NCBI GenBank assembly: GCA_015068705.1
Contig: SVJZ01000011.1
Location: 1 to 60,649 of the forward strand
DNA: 60,649 nt
Direction: 5' to 3'
Source: Oscillospiraceae bacterium
GTDB taxonomy: Bacteria > Bacillota > Clostridia > UMGS1810
Made by a program: the position numbers and the translations under genes. Under the pieces are notes generated by a model that saw nothing but the letters and a program-made list of their open reading frames with translations, did not search any database and was not told the DNA's origin. Below are positions 41,426 to 51,559 of this stretch, in pieces. How positions within the stretch are numbered: position 1 is the first letter of the stretch; each line of letters starts with the position of its first letter.

Positions 41426-41454
41426 ATTATACTGTAAAACCACTTGCCCGTCAA
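41426..41454 (-). promoter_or_regulatory. Promoter for yqhQ-prmC
   Basis: TTGACG (41454-41449), 17 bases, TATAAT (41431-41426), about 75 bases before the yqhQ start. Confidence 0.8.
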
Positions 41455-41531
41455 TGGAAGATTTGTTAAATCTTTAAAACTTATTTTTATCAAGAAAAAC
41501 GTGTACCGCCAGAAGCAGTACACGTTTTTCG

Positions 41532-42953
41532 CTATCTGGATTTTGGAATGCTTTTCTCGGCGCTTTTATGGGGTCTTCTCCGATTACGCGATCCCTTTCC
41601 GGAATTATTGCCCGGTCGGTTTCGTTTGGGTTTTTCGGGAATTTTAAATACATCCTCTTCGTTTTGCTCAACAGGCTTTTGCGTGGCAAGTTGCAATGCG
41701 GCACAGGCAACCTGCTCTGCACCATATCCCTCATCCATAAACCGTTCTACCAATTCGCTCCACTTTTCAGCCGTTTCCACACTGATGGTGGATTTGATTG
41801 TTTCATACATATCCTTCTCACTTTGCACGGCACCAGCCATTTCCGCCGGCACTTTGAGTTCCTCAATATCACAATTGATATACTTTGCAATATCTCTCAT
41901 GTGCTTTAACTGTGCACCATTTCCAATCAGTGTAAATGCACATCCCGACCGGCTTGCCCGTCCGGTGCGCCCAATACGATGAATATAAAATTCAAAATCC
42001 TCGGTAAGATCAAAATTATATACCGATTCAATATTTTTTACATCAATTCCCCGTGCCGCAACATCGGTTGCAATGAGCAGATTTGCCCTGCCGGCTTTAA
42101 AATTATTCATCACACGGGTCCGGTCACGTTGTTGCATATCTCCGTGCAGCCCTGCGCAACGGAATCCGCCTTCCCGCAAGAATTCTTCCAGTTCGTCCAC
42201 CATCCGCTTGGTATTGCAAAATATAATTGCACGGCGTGGTTTGTGCTCTTGAAGTATCAACCGAAGTGCCTCTTTTTTTCGCGGTGTGGGCACAAGATAA
42301 TAATACTGGGAAATGGCATCAAGGGTGCGTTGTCCCCCGTCCACTGCAATGAGTTTGGGGTTTTTCTGCACTTCCTTGGTAATCTTCATAATTTCGGGCG
42401 GCATGGTAGCCGAAAAGAGCACCGTCTGACGGTTTTTTGGTACCGACTCCAAAATGGTACGGATGTCCTCTAAAAAGCCCATGTTGAGCATCTCGTCCGC
42501 CTCGTCAAGTACCACCATTCCTACCTCGTTGAGTTTTAGCGTTTTCCGACGAATGTGATCCATCAGTCGTCCCGGCGTTCCAATTACAATATTGGCGCGT
42601 TTCAAATCACGAATCTGCTGATCCATCCGCGCGCCACCGTACACCACGGCAAACTTGACATTTTCCTTATACTTTGCATATTTACGCATCTCGGTGCACA
42701 CCTGCATGGCAAGCTCTCTTGTAGGGCAAACCACCAAGGTCTGAGGGCGTTTTACCTCGCCCACAATCCGTTCCACTGCAGGAATACCGAATGCCGCCGT
42801 TTTTCCAGTGCCGGTGTTGGACCGACCAATCACATCTTTCCCTGCCAGCACCTCGGGGATGCATTCCGCCTGCACCTTTGTTGCCTCTTTATATCCCAAA
42901 TCTGCGATTGCACGTTGTAATTCTTTTGATAATTTTAGTTCCTGAAATAAGAT
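41532..42953 (-). CDS. DEAD-box ATP-dependent RNA helicase, start codon non-standard
   Basis: CshA/DeaD-like helicase. Motifs in order: Q-motif GYKEATKVQ, SNTGTGKTAA (I), PTRELA (Ia), TPGRL, DEAD (II), SAT (III), IIFCNTKR, ATDVAARGIDV (V), HRIGRTGRA (VI), then a basic C-terminal tail (PGNNSGKGSRNRRRPHK) for RNA. The conserved upstream block LFQELKLSKELQRAIADLG is encoded in the same frame before the first TTG (42899), but no ATG/GTG/TTG precedes it after the GNAT stop codon at 42995. I end the gene at ATC 42953, 9 bases after AGAGGA; CTG at 42962 is the alternative. Cold-shock or RNA-decay role is inferred from family. Confidence 0.87.
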   Translation of the reverse strand: MLFQELKLSKELQRAIADLGYKEATKVQAECIPEVLAGKDVIGRSNTGTGKTAAFGIPAVERIVGEVKRPQTLVVCPTRELAMQVCTEMRKYAKYKENVKFAVVYGGARMDQQIRDLKRANIVIGTPGRLMDHIRRKTLKLNEVGMVVLDEADEMLNMGFLEDIRTILESVPKNRQTVLFSATMPPEIMKITKEVQKNPKLIAVDGGQRTLDAISQYYYLVPTPRKKEALRLILQEHKPRRAIIFCNTKRMVDELEEFLREGGFRCAGLHGDMQQRDRTRVMNNFKAGRANLLIATDVAARGIDVKNIESVYNFDLTEDFEFYIHRIGRTGRASRSGCAFTLIGNGAQLKHMRDIAKYINCDIEELKVPAEMAGAVQSEKDMYETIKSTISVETAEKWSELVERFMDEGYGAEQVACAALQLATQKPVEQNEEDVFKIPEKPKRNRPGNNSGKGSRNRRRPHKSAEKSIPKSR

Positions 42954-42992
42954 ATCAACCAGTCCTCTCGATACATTCTCTTCCCCTCGATA

Positions 42993-43490
42993 TCACACGG
43001 GGCGTTCCAACACATAATCATCCATCACAAATCCTCCGCCAATATCAGCAACCTGTTCGCACACCACATCAAATCCCATAGAACGATATGCAGCGATGGA
43101 ATCGGTATTATTCCGGTTTACTGTAAGATAGATTTTGTTGAGATTTCTCTGCTTTCCATATTCACTCAAAAAGTTCATTGCTTCCCTTGCAATTCCTCTA
43201 TGACGAAAATCGGCATCTATGTAGAGTTTACTTAAAAATAGTTTCTCCTGCTCGGGTACGATGCCGATAAACCCGGCATATTCCCCATGGTACAAGGCAA
43301 AATAATATTCGTATCCGCCACTTGCCAATTGCTCGCTTACCGCATCCACACTCTGGAATTTTTCCAGCATATATTCCACCTGCGCCTCACCAATGATTGG
43401 CGTGTAATGCTCGGTCCATATTCTTCTTGCCATTTCGCACAGCGAAACAATCTGCGCCTTATCCGTTACCCGTTCAAACACAATGGGCAT
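42993..43490 (-). CDS. GNAT family N-acetyltransferase
   Basis: 165-aa acetyl-CoA-dependent acyltransferase. The acetyl-CoA loop is in LYIDADFRHRGIAREAMNFL (R-x-x-G-x-A), followed by KIYLTVNRNNTDSIAAYRSMGF, the classical motif B. Acceptor unknown. The ATG at 43490 lies 8 bases after GAGGAGG; an earlier in-frame start would run through the terminator hairpin at 43512-43537. Its stop codon is in the same frame as the helicase that follows. Confidence 0.92.
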   Translation of the reverse strand: MPIVFERVTDKAQIVSLCEMARRIWTEHYTPIIGEAQVEYMLEKFQSVDAVSEQLASGGYEYYFALYHGEYAGFIGIVPEQEKLFLSKLYIDADFRHRGIAREAMNFLSEYGKQRNLNKIYLTVNRNNTDSIAAYRSMGFDVVCEQVADIGGGFVMDDYVLERPV

Positions 43491-43511
43491 GATTTTATCC
43501 TCCTCAAAAGC

Positions 43512-43537
43512 AAAACCCCGGTAAACGCCGGGGTTTT
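43512..43537 (-). terminator. Terminator after the polysaccharide deacetylase gene
   Basis: AAAACCCCGG (43512-43521) and CCGGGGTTTT (43528-43537) with loop TAAACG; on the minus strand the stem ends in TTTTGCTTTT. Confidence 0.88.
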
Positions 43538-43539
43538 CC

Positions 43540-44307
43540 TCAATACTTATTCTGCTCAATATAGGAGAGCAGTTCTTCCGCCGTCATATCACCCGGCACG
43601 GTGAGCCGCCGCAAATGCAACAAATCTGTATAACGGCTATTGGCCCCACGGTCACCCACCATGTTTACCACTGTATATCCCGCATCAACCGCCGCCTTGG
43701 TGGAATATTCATTTTCAATTCCATAAGGATAGGCAAAAAAGCGGCACGCAATTCCCATATTCTGCTCAATCAAAAAACGTGACAGCCGCATTTCACGGAT
43801 GGTCTGCTCCTTGGTCAAGGTAGAAAAATTGGGGTGCGTATGGGAGTGGCACTGAATTTCAATTACACCGGAAGCCTGCATCTCATTGGCTGCATTCCAG
43901 TCAAAATGCGGATATGTTACCGTGTGGTCCCCCATTCGCTCGGTTATCACAAATATGGTTGCGCGCATTCCCATCTGCGTCAGATACGGATACGCATAAT
44001 CGTAATTGCTCTGATAACCATCGTCAAACGTAATAATGATGGGGTTTTCGGGCAAAGTTCCATTTCCTTTGCAATACTCATAAAACTCCGAAAGAGTCAC
44101 GGTTTGATATCCTGCACCTTTCACCGCATCCATGTGTGCATAAAACTGTTCGGGTGTAATGTGGAGCGCCGCATCGTTCATGGGATACTGTTCGGCGATA
44201 TTGTGATACAGAAGGATGGGTACAAGCGGCTCATTTTGTGCGCTCGCAATCACAGTGCCAAACACACACATGCATAATGCAAGCGCCATTGCAATCCATT
44301 TTTTCAT
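43540..44307 (-). CDS. Secreted polysaccharide deacetylase
   Basis: NodB-type deacetylase acting outside the membrane on wall or spore peptidoglycan or another polymer. 255 aa. Signal peptide MKKWIAMALALCMCVFGTVIASA, then LLYHNIAEQ, the metal/catalytic TFDDGYQSNYD, CHSHTHPNFSTL (HxxxH) and AYPYG. ATG follows CGGAGGGTATGGGT; the ATG two codons upstream is also possible. Resembles the PdaA/PdaB-like sporulation or icaB-like deacetylases, without enough detail to choose. Confidence 0.9.
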   Translation of the reverse strand: MKKWIAMALALCMCVFGTVIASAQNEPLVPILLYHNIAEQYPMNDAALHITPEQFYAHMDAVKGAGYQTVTLSEFYEYCKGNGTLPENPIIITFDDGYQSNYDYAYPYLTQMGMRATIFVITERMGDHTVTYPHFDWNAANEMQASGVIEIQCHSHTHPNFSTLTKEQTIREMRLSRFLIEQNMGIACRFFAYPYGIENEYSTKAAVDAGYTVVNMVGDRGANSRYTDLLHLRRLTVPGDMTAEELLSYIEQNKY

Positions 44308-44376
44308 ACCCATACCCTCCGTTTCTATTATATTCGCTTTTGCCACATTTACACCGGCAATTTTCACCATGGAAAT

Positions 44377-46833
44377 TTATTTTACAACGATATTAACCAG
44401 TTTACCTTTTACCACGATGGTCTTGAGCACCTGCTTACCCTCGATGAATTGAGCAATTTTTTCATTTGCCAGTGCCGCCGCAATGATATCCTCCTCGGAA
44501 GTGCCGGCAGAAACCATCATCTTTTCCTTCACCTTACCATTGATCTGCAATACAACCTCAATTTCATCGCGCACCAGTGCGGATTCATCATAGGTCGGCC
44601 AGCTCTGGTCGTGTACACTGCCTTCGCCGCCAATCATTTCCCACAGTTCCTCGGTAACATGCGGCACAAACGGTGCCAGCAAAACAATCAGCTTGCATAC
44701 GCACTCGGAAATAAGAGCCGCATTGTCGCCATTATATGCATACAGTGCATTTACCAGTTCCATCACCGCACTGATGGCAGTGTTGAAGTTAAAGCGCACA
44801 CCGATATCCTCGGTTGCACGTTTTACAGTATTATTGAGTACCAGACGCAGTTCCTTATCTGCAGATGACAGTGCACTCGCATCATAGCTTGCGCCAAAGC
44901 TTACCTGTGCCTTGTGGTCATCCACATAGCGGAACACGCGGTTGATAAAGCGGAAAGAGCCCTCTACTGCCGTGTCGCTCCACTCCAGATCACGCTCGGG
45001 AGGAGCAGCAAACAGAATGAACAAACGTGCAGTATCTGCGCCGTATTTTCCTACAATTTCCTCGGGGCTTACAACGTTTCCAAGGGATTTACTCATTTTT
45101 GCGCCGTCTTTGAGCACCATGCCCTGGGTGAGCAGGTTTTTAAACGGCTCATCACACGAAACATATCCCAAATCATGCAGTACCTTGGTAAAGAAACGCG
45201 CATAGAGCAGATGCAGAATTGCATGCTCTACACCGCCAATATACTGGTCAACATTCATCCAGTAATCCACTGCTTTCTTGGAGAATGCTTCCTCGGCATT
45301 TTTCGGGTCACAATAGCGCAGGAAATACCAGGACGAGCATACAAATGTATCCATGGTATCCATCTCTCTGCGTCCCATTTTTCCGCATTTGGGACAGGGT
45401 GCATGCAGGAAGGATTCACTGGTACACAGGGGCGATTGACCCTGACCGGTAAACTCTACATCCTCGGGCAACAACACCGGCAATTGATCATCCGGAACCG
45501 CAACCGCGCCACAATCTTCACAATAAATAATCGGAATGGGCGCACCCCAATAACGCTGACGGGAAATAAGCCAGTCGCGCAGACGGAAATTCACCTTGCG
45601 TTCACCAATTCCCTGTTCTTCGATATAATCAATAATTTTCGGCATAGCCTCCTGGTTACTCATGCCGTTAAAGTGTGCAGAGTTAATCATAATGCCCTCT
45701 GCCTCAAATGCAGCAGTCAACGTGCTGCCGTCAATCGGATTTCCGTCGGGCGAGATAACCGCCTCGATGGGGAGATTATATTTTTTTGCAAAATCAAAGT
45801 CACGCTGGTCATGTGCAGGAACAGCCATAACCACACCGGTTCCATAGTCGAGCAACACATAATTTGCAAGGTAAAGGGGTACCTTTGCACCATTGAGCGG
45901 ATTGATCACATACCGTCCGGTGAATACGCCCTCTTTTTCGGTATCGGTAGAGGTGCGGGCAATTTCGTTCAAAAACTGCATCTTGTGAATAAATGCACGG
46001 CATTCCTCTTCGGTTTCACTTCCCTTAATGAGTTCATCCACCAACGGATGCTCGGGAGCAATTACCATGTAGCTGACACCATAAATGGTATCCGGACGGG
46101 TGGTAAATACCGTTAATTTCTTATCGCTGCCATCCAGTGCAAAATCCACTTGTGCACCGGTGGATTTTCCGATCCAGTTTGCCTGCATAGTTTTTACCTT
46201 TTCAGGCCAACCATCCAGTTTATCAATATCGGCAAGCAAACGATCTGCATAATCGGTAATTTTAAAGAACCACTGCTCCAGATCCTTTTTGCCCACCTCG
46301 GTCTTACAACGCTCACAATGACCACCTACCACCTGCTCATTTGCAAGCACGGTCTGGCAGGACGGGCACCAGTTTACAAAGGATTTTTTCTTGTATGCCA
46401 GATTGTTTTTGAAAAACTGCAAGAAAAGCCACTGGGTCCATTTGTAGTAATCTTCCTTGCAGGTAGCAACCTCACGTTCCCAATCGTAGCTTAACCCAAG
46501 CTCGCTCAACTGTTCACGCATATTGTCGATATTAGACAGAGTCCACTTTTTAGGTGCAATGCCGTTTTTGATTGCAGCATTTTCTGCAGGCAGACCAAAC
46601 GAGTCCCACCCCATGGGATGGAGCACATTGTATCCGCACATATGTTTATAGCGCGCCACTACATCACCAATGGAGTAGTTGCGCACATGTCCCATGTGCA
46701 ATTTTCCGGACGGGTACGGAAACATCTCCAAGGTATAGTACTTGGGTTTGTCGTTTTCGGTAACAGAAAACGCACCCGTTTCCGACCATTTTTTCTGCCA
46801 TTTTTTCTCAATCTGCGAAAAATCATAATTCAT
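44377..46833 (-). CDS. leuS: Leucine-tRNA ligase
   Basis: Charges tRNA-Leu. 818 aa, class I synthetase: HIGH-type [16 protein letters not shown] near residues 37-52, a zinc-like [15 protein letters not shown]...CERC region, a CP1 editing domain with [24 protein letters not shown], and a C-terminal anticodon domain ending [17 protein letters not shown]. Only 24 bases separate it from rsfS, and there is no T-box leader, so it is read as part of the obg-rsfS cluster. Confidence 0.98.
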   Translation of the reverse strand: MNYDFSQIEKKWQKKWSETGAFSVTENDKPKYYTLEMFPYPSGKLHMGHVRNYSIGDVVARYKHMCGYNVLHPMGWDSFGLPAENAAIKNGIAPKKWTLSNIDNMREQLSELGLSYDWEREVATCKEDYYKWTQWLFLQFFKNNLAYKKKSFVNWCPSCQTVLANEQVVGGHCERCKTEVGKKDLEQWFFKITDYADRLLADIDKLDGWPEKVKTMQANWIGKSTGAQVDFALDGSDKKLTVFTTRPDTIYGVSYMVIAPEHPLVDELIKGSETEEECRAFIHKMQFLNEIARTSTDTEKEGVFTGRYVINPLNGAKVPLYLANYVLLDYGTGVVMAVPAHDQRDFDFAKKYNLPIEAVISPDGNPIDGSTLTAAFEAEGIMINSAHFNGMSNQEAMPKIIDYIEEQGIGERKVNFRLRDWLISRQRYWGAPIPIIYCEDCGAVAVPDDQLPVLLPEDVEFTGQGQSPLCTSESFLHAPCPKCGKMGRREMDTMDTFVCSSWYFLRYCDPKNAEEAFSKKAVDYWMNVDQYIGGVEHAILHLLYARFFTKVLHDLGYVSCDEPFKNLLTQGMVLKDGAKMSKSLGNVVSPEEIVGKYGADTARLFILFAAPPERDLEWSDTAVEGSFRFINRVFRYVDDHKAQVSFGASYDASALSSADKELRLVLNNTVKRATEDIGVRFNFNTAISAVMELVNALYAYNGDNAALISECVCKLIVLLAPFVPHVTEELWEMIGGEGSVHDQSWPTYDESALVRDEIEVVLQINGKVKEKMMVSAGTSEEDIIAAALANEKIAQFIEGKQVLKTIVVKGKLVNIVVK

Positions 46834-46857
46834 AACCCATATCCCCTTTATTCTTTA

Positions 46858-47211
46858 TCAGTCAATCCAATCATTCACATCAATCTCGGTCGCATCCGAC
46901 CACAACCGTTCAATGGAATAAAACTCTCTTGATTCGGCATTGAATATATGCACAATCACACTACCGTAATCAAGCAAAATCCAATAGGCAGTGTTTGCGC
47001 CCTCTCGGCCGAGCGGGTGCTCCCCTACTTCCGAAAGCTTGTCGTCTATCTCATCGGCAATCGCTTTCATGTGCGGTGTGGAAGTGCCCGAACAGATTAC
47101 AAAATAATCTGCCAGTGTGGTAAGCGAGCCAATCTCCAATACCTTTAAATCCACTGCTTTTTTATCCGACATACATTGGGTAATTTTTTGCATCAATTCT
47201 CTGGATTCCAT
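46858..47211 (-). CDS. rsfS: Ribosomal silencing factor RsfS
   Basis: Binds ribosomal protein L14 and blocks subunit joining when nutrients run low. 117 aa with the typical core: KAVDLKVLEIGSLTTLADYFVICSGTSTPHMKAIADEI, then EGANTAYWILLDYGSVIVHIF and REFYSIERLWSDA. Position between the LCP protein/yqeK/nadD and leuS is conserved in clostridia. Confidence 0.96.
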   Translation of the reverse strand: MESRELMQKITQCMSDKKAVDLKVLEIGSLTTLADYFVICSGTSTPHMKAIADEIDDKLSEVGEHPLGREGANTAYWILLDYGSVIVHIFNAESREFYSIERLWSDATEIDVNDWID

Positions 47212-47230
47212 AGTTTCGTCCTTTCAGCAT

Positions 47231-48547
47231 TTACTCTTTACTCGCCATATCCTTGCCGACAATCACAGTAACAGCAGTATTACCTGTTTTGGAAGGATTA
47301 ATCAGATAACTGGTAGCACCAATCACCGCTGTAATCGTCGCAGGGTGCCCATTGTCCTTTTTCCCAATAATCTTGCTGGTGGGATATACCACACCATTGG
47401 TGGAATTGACATCGGTTACCCGATAGCCTTGTGCTTCAATCTTTTGGATGATGGCATCCACATTGGCAGTACCATCCGAGCCATCCAGGATGTCCACCTT
47501 GGTAAAGCGGTTAAAGAATCCCTCTTTGAGGATAGGTTCCTCTCCTACCTTCATTTCCTGGCTGGAATCTCCAATCAGCTTATCACGGATTGCAATCTCC
47601 TGCGCATTTACCTCATCTGCACTGGGGGTAAAATGCTCGGCAATTATCTGCTTGGTTTTTTCTTTATATGGTACAAAATAGGAAAGTTTGTATCCAAACG
47701 GGCTAGGAAGATACTGCCCCTCGCCTTCCAACTGCAAAAACACAATGTCTGCCGGATTCACCTTGAGTGCCATGGGGGCGTATTTCGCAATCTCTTTTGC
47801 AGAAAAATTGGTTTTCACATTGTCGGTTACAATGGAAATCAATTTGGGAATCTGAAATACCGTTTTGATGCTCATTACCTTGTCGATTGCCGCATTCATA
47901 AATTCGGTCTGCGCTTTGACACGGTCGGTGTCGCCATTCGGATAGCCGGTGCCGTCATCATTTTGACGGAAACGGACAAACTGTTCTGCTTTCTTGCCAT
48001 CAAGCACCTGAGTGCCTTTTTTTAGGTTGATGTGAAAATTCTGTACCGGGTCATTATAGTACATATTGATGGGGACATTCATCTCCACACCGCCAATGGC
48101 ATCAATCACCTCGCGGAATCCCTTGGTGTCAATCATGATGTATTTGTCCACATTTACACCCGGCAGAACATATTCCACCTCTTTAAACAATTGCTTTTCC
48201 TTGTTGTAGCCATATGCAGAGTTGATTTTCTTATCCACCTTGCCAATGTCAACATAGGTATCACGCGGAATCTGCAATACATGGATTGTATTATCCAACA
48301 GATTAAACTGGGCAAGCATGATGGTGTCGGTGCGATATCCGTCTGCATCCACACCCAACAACAGTGCATTGACATAGGAACTTTGCATTACTGAATTTTT
48401 TCCCGTACCCGGCAGGGACAGGTTGCCGCTGAACCACAGTGCGGAAATTACGCCGGTGGCAATCAGTGCAAAAATCAATGTAAATGCTATGGTAAGCCTG
48501 AAATAAACTCTGGCTTTTCTGCGTCTTCTGGAATTTTCTCTGGTCAT
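47231..48547 (-). CDS. LytR-CpsA-Psr family wall-polymer ligase
   Basis: Membrane-anchored phosphotransferase that attaches anionic glycopolymers to peptidoglycan. 438 aa: basic cytosolic tail (ENSRRRRKARVYFR), one membrane helix (about residues 17-41), LCP domain with ALLLGVD..GYRTDTIMLAQFN, IPRDTYVDI and NGDTDRVKAQTEFM arginine-rich lipid-phosphate site, and a C-terminal LytR_C domain (VDILDGSDGTANVDAIIQKIEAQGYRV). Usual neighbour of rsfS and yqeK. Confidence 0.93.
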   Translation of the reverse strand: MTRENSRRRRKARVYFRLTIAFTLIFALIATGVISALWFSGNLSLPGTGKNSVMQSSYVNALLLGVDADGYRTDTIMLAQFNLLDNTIHVLQIPRDTYVDIGKVDKKINSAYGYNKEKQLFKEVEYVLPGVNVDKYIMIDTKGFREVIDAIGGVEMNVPINMYYNDPVQNFHINLKKGTQVLDGKKAEQFVRFRQNDDGTGYPNGDTDRVKAQTEFMNAAIDKVMSIKTVFQIPKLISIVTDNVKTNFSAKEIAKYAPMALKVNPADIVFLQLEGEGQYLPSPFGYKLSYFVPYKEKTKQIIAEHFTPSADEVNAQEIAIRDKLIGDSSQEMKVGEEPILKEGFFNRFTKVDILDGSDGTANVDAIIQKIEAQGYRVTDVNSTNGVVYPTSKIIGKKDNGHPATITAVIGATSYLINPSKTGNTAVTVIVGKDMASKE

Positions 48548-48569
48548 CTTTGGTAATCGTTCCTTTCCG

Positions 48570-49145
48570 TTATACCTGCTCCATCAATCGATGCAAATAA
48601 AAATTACGGGTGTCTACCGTGTTGGTGTGCAACAACGTACCTTTCGTCAGTACCGAACGAATGGTCCGGTCAATCTGCTTGACCAATGCACGGTCAAGGT
48701 CTTGCTGCGCCAACGTGCGGATTTCCTCCACTCCTTCAAATGTGCGGTGGGGTTCGATACCGTCCGCTATGTATATAATTTTGGTCAAAATCGGCATGTC
48801 GGGTTTTCCAACTGTGTGATAAAATACCGCATCAAAAATTTCTTCATCTGCCACACCAAATACGGGTGAAAGCATTTTCGCGCCCACAAATGCATGAATG
48901 AGCCCAAACTGCTGCTTTGCAACCGCATCCAATGCGATGCTATATTCCTCGCACTTTTCCATCATTTCCTGCACAGACAGGTTTTTGGCACAATCGTGCA
49001 AAAGCCCCGCAATACGCGCCTTCTCCACATCTGCGCCAAAACGCTCGGCAAGTTCCACTGCGGTTTCCATCACGGCTACCGAATGCGCATAGCGCTTTTC
49101 ATTGAGCATGGTTTTGAGCATTTCCTTCATTTTTTCCAGCTGCAT
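48570..49145 (-). CDS. yqeK: HD-domain protein YqeK (diadenosine tetraphosphatase type)
   Basis: 191-aa HD hydrolase, symmetric Ap4A hydrolase in characterised relatives. Metal ligands: RYAHSVAVMETA (H), GLLHDCAKNL (HD), IHAFVGAKML (H), YHTVGKPDM (H) and IYIADGIEPHR (D). GGGGGAAATC precedes the ATG; it lies 12 bases after nadD. The pairing nadD-yqeK is widely conserved. Confidence 0.94.
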   Translation of the reverse strand: MQLEKMKEMLKTMLNEKRYAHSVAVMETAVELAERFGADVEKARIAGLLHDCAKNLSVQEMMEKCEEYSIALDAVAKQQFGLIHAFVGAKMLSPVFGVADEEIFDAVFYHTVGKPDMPILTKIIYIADGIEPHRTFEGVEEIRTLAQQDLDRALVKQIDRTIRSVLTKGTLLHTNTVDTRNFYLHRLMEQV

Positions 49146-49156
49146 GATTTCCCCCG

Positions 49157-49747
49157 TCAAAGATATAGTTTATTCTTGTTGATATACTCACCCACAGTTT
49201 CCGGAACCTGGCAGGATATTGGCAGTCCTGCCGCAATGCGTGCGCGGATGGTGGTGGAATCCAGCTCTATCAAAGGCATTTTTACCACCGTGATTTTCCA
49301 GCCTTCCCGACACAATTGCTCGGCACGTTCTTCCACCTGAACGCCTTCTGCCACACGGTCAAACGCCAATATTTCGCACAAATCACGCAGGCGCTCGGGT
49401 TGATACCAACCGGTAATATCCCGTAACGAATCTGCCCCTACCATAAAACAAGGCGTGGTTTTCCATTCACGGACAAAATACTCCATGGTGTCAACGGTAT
49501 AACTAGGTCCCTTCACCTTCAGTTCATAATCCGAGTAGCAAAACCGTTCCTTTCCGGTAATGGCAAGCTTTACCATTTCCAGACGTTGCCGGGCAGTTGC
49601 ATATGCACCGTTTTGCTTGTGTGGTGGACGATTATTGGGCAAAAAACAAACCTTGTCCACCACCGAAAGCGCATATTCCGCCATAATCATATGTCCCATA
49701 TGGATGGGGTCAAATGTGCCACCGAAAATCGCAATTTTTTCCGCCAT
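49157..49747 (-). CDS. nadD: Nicotinate-nucleotide adenylyltransferase
   Basis: Adenylylates nicotinate mononucleotide in NAD synthesis. 196 aa with the nucleotidyltransferase signature FGGTFDPIHMGHMIMAEYA (residues 8-26), PNNRPPHKQNG, GADSLRDITGWYQPE and the C-terminal DSTTIRARIAAG. The ATG directly follows the yhbY stop (TAAATG). Confidence 0.97.
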   Translation of the reverse strand: MAEKIAIFGGTFDPIHMGHMIMAEYALSVVDKVCFLPNNRPPHKQNGAYATARQRLEMVKLAITGKERFCYSDYELKVKGPSYTVDTMEYFVREWKTTPCFMVGADSLRDITGWYQPERLRDLCEILAFDRVAEGVQVEERAEQLCREGWKITVVKMPLIELDSTTIRARIAAGLPISCQVPETVGEYINKNKLYL

Positions 49748-50041
49748 TTATTTCACCAACTCGATGGTTTTGTTATCCTTGGACTCCCGATAAATGATGA
49801 ATTTGGAACCAATTACCTGAACCGGGTCGGCATGCAGAATTTCGCACACACGCTGACAGGTTTCGCGCAAATCACAGTCTGAATTTTCCAACAGATGAAT
49901 TTTTACCAATTCTCGATTTTCCAATGCAATCGAAATTTGCTTGAGCATGTTATCATTTAGTCCGCCTTTTCCAATCTGAAAGATGCAGGGAAGCGGATTG
50001 GCAAGAGCACGCAATTGTGCTCGTTGTCTACTGTTTAACAT
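49748..50041 (-). CDS. yhbY: YhbY-like CRM-domain RNA-binding protein
   Basis: 97-aa ribosome-assembly-associated RNA-binding protein. CRM fold signatures: LNSRQRAQLRALANPLPCIFQIGKGGLNDNML and the end VIGSKFIIYRES. AGGAGAAAATT precedes the ATG. Typical location between obg and nadD. Confidence 0.95.
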   Translation of the reverse strand: MLNSRQRAQLRALANPLPCIFQIGKGGLNDNMLKQISIALENRELVKIHLLENSDCDLRETCQRVCEILHADPVQVIGSKFIIYRESKDNKTIELVK

Positions 50042-50122
50042 AATTTTCTCCTCATTAAAAAAACCATTTTGGGCAAAAAACCTTACCTTTAATTATAACG
50101 GACAAAGCCCACGATGTCAACC

Positions 50123-51400
50123 TTATTTAATATAATCAAACTCCACTTCGTAAATCTGTACCGGGTCACCCTCCTGTATACCGGCGCGCTCCAATGCAGC
50201 AATGACACCCTTTCGGCGCAACGCAGTCTGGAAATATTGCAGCGAATCCGAATCTTCAAAATTGGTAGAACGAATCAAGCGTTTGAGATACTCGCCCTCT
50301 GCAATAAACACACCATCCTCCACGCGAACGGTAAAGGGTGCCTCTTCCTCAAACCGGATAACCGTTTCTTCCTCCTGCTCTTCATCAAAGAGGATCGGAA
50401 TGGGAATGGTATCTAAAATACTTCCCACATACCGCATCAACTCACGCACACCCGAGTTGGTCGCCGCAGAAATCACAAACACTTCGTAACCCCGCTCTTT
50501 CAAGGACGCTTTCAATCCGTCGAGCGCACTCAAATCCGCAATCAGGTCGGTTTTGTTGAGCACCACCAACTGTTTTTTGGTCGCCATGGCAGGATTGTAC
50601 TGGGCAATTTCGTTGTTGATGGTATCAAAATCCTCCAGAGGATCACGTCCCTCCATGCCGGATGCATCCAGCACATGCAAAAGCAAACGGGTACGTTCTA
50701 CATGGCGCAAAAACGCATGACCCAAACCAATGCCCTCGCTTGCGCCCTCGATGATACCGGGAATATCTGCTACTACAAAGCTCAGCCCTTCACCTGCATC
50801 CACCACGCCCAGATTCGGCTCCAACGTGGTAAAGTGATAGTTTGCAATCTTGGGACGTGCGTCACTGATTACCGACAGCAAGGTGGATTTCCCCACATTC
50901 GGAAATCCGACCAATCCCACGTCGGCAAGTAATTTTAATTCCAGTGTAATTTCTCGGCTTTGCCCCTCAATTCCGGCTTTGGCAAATCGGGGAATCTGGC
51001 GGGTCGGTGTTGCAAAATGAGAGTTACCCCATCCACCACTGCCACCCTTTGCCACCACAAATTCCTGACCCGGTTTTTTGAGGTCGGCAATAATACGGTC
51101 GGTCCCATTATCCTTTACAATGGTACCTACCGGAATACGCACATACAAATGTTGCCCGTTTTTTCCAGAGCTTTTGGCACTTCTGCCATCCTCTCCGTTT
51201 TGCGCCTTATACTGCCGGCGATAACGAAAATCAGTCAGCGTAGACAACTTTTCATCGGCAACAAATATTACATCGCCGCCACGACCGCCGTCACCGCCGT
51301 CAGGGCCTCCCGCAGCTACATATTTTTCGCGATGAAACGAAACCAGTCCGTTTCCACCGTTTCCCGCTTCTACATAAATTGTTGCGATATCTGCCAGCAT
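50123..51400 (-). CDS. obg: GTPase Obg (CgtA)
   Basis: Ribosome-assembly and stress GTPase. 425 aa in three domains: a glycine-rich Obg fold (1 to about 158; GGNGLVSFHREKYVAAGGPDGGDGGRGG), the G domain (GFPNVGKSTLLS G1, FTTLEPNLGV G2, DIPGIIEGA G3, NKTDLI G4) and a C-terminal OCT domain (about 355-425). The C-terminal OCT domain is found in Gram-positive Obg proteins. CGGAGGAAGC precedes the ATG. Separated from rpmA by a terminator. Confidence 0.97.
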   Translation of the reverse strand: MLADIATIYVEAGNGGNGLVSFHREKYVAAGGPDGGDGGRGGDVIFVADEKLSTLTDFRYRRQYKAQNGEDGRSAKSSGKNGQHLYVRIPVGTIVKDNGTDRIIADLKKPGQEFVVAKGGSGGWGNSHFATPTRQIPRFAKAGIEGQSREITLELKLLADVGLVGFPNVGKSTLLSVISDARPKIANYHFTTLEPNLGVVDAGEGLSFVVADIPGIIEGASEGIGLGHAFLRHVERTRLLLHVLDASGMEGRDPLEDFDTINNEIAQYNPAMATKKQLVVLNKTDLIADLSALDGLKASLKERGYEVFVISAATNSGVRELMRYVGSILDTIPIPILFDEEQEEETVIRFEEEAPFTVRVEDGVFIAEGEYLKRLIRSTNFEDSDSLQYFQTALRRKGVIAALERAGIQEGDPVQIYEVEFDYIK

Positions 51401-51516
51401 ACGCTTCCTCCGTTATTTCCAAAAATATTCCATACATTTCTATTATAAACCATAAATATGAAAAAAATATGAACATTACATAACTTTTTTCTTTCGGTTA
51501 ACTTTCCGTTTTCACA

Positions 51517-51549
51517 CGAAAAGCCCCGGATATGCCTCCGGGGCTTTCT
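51517..51549 (-). terminator. Terminator after rpmA
   Basis: AAAGCCCCGGA (51520-51530) and TCCGGGGCTTT (51537-51547); the minus-strand stem ends in CTTTTCG. It divides the L21-Prp-L27 unit from obg. Confidence 0.85.
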
Positions 51550-51559
51550 TACATAACAT

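Noticed and set aside
44914-46116. Plus-strand open frame of 400 codons opposite leuS
   Set aside because: Wholly antisense to leuS and lacking any family signature.
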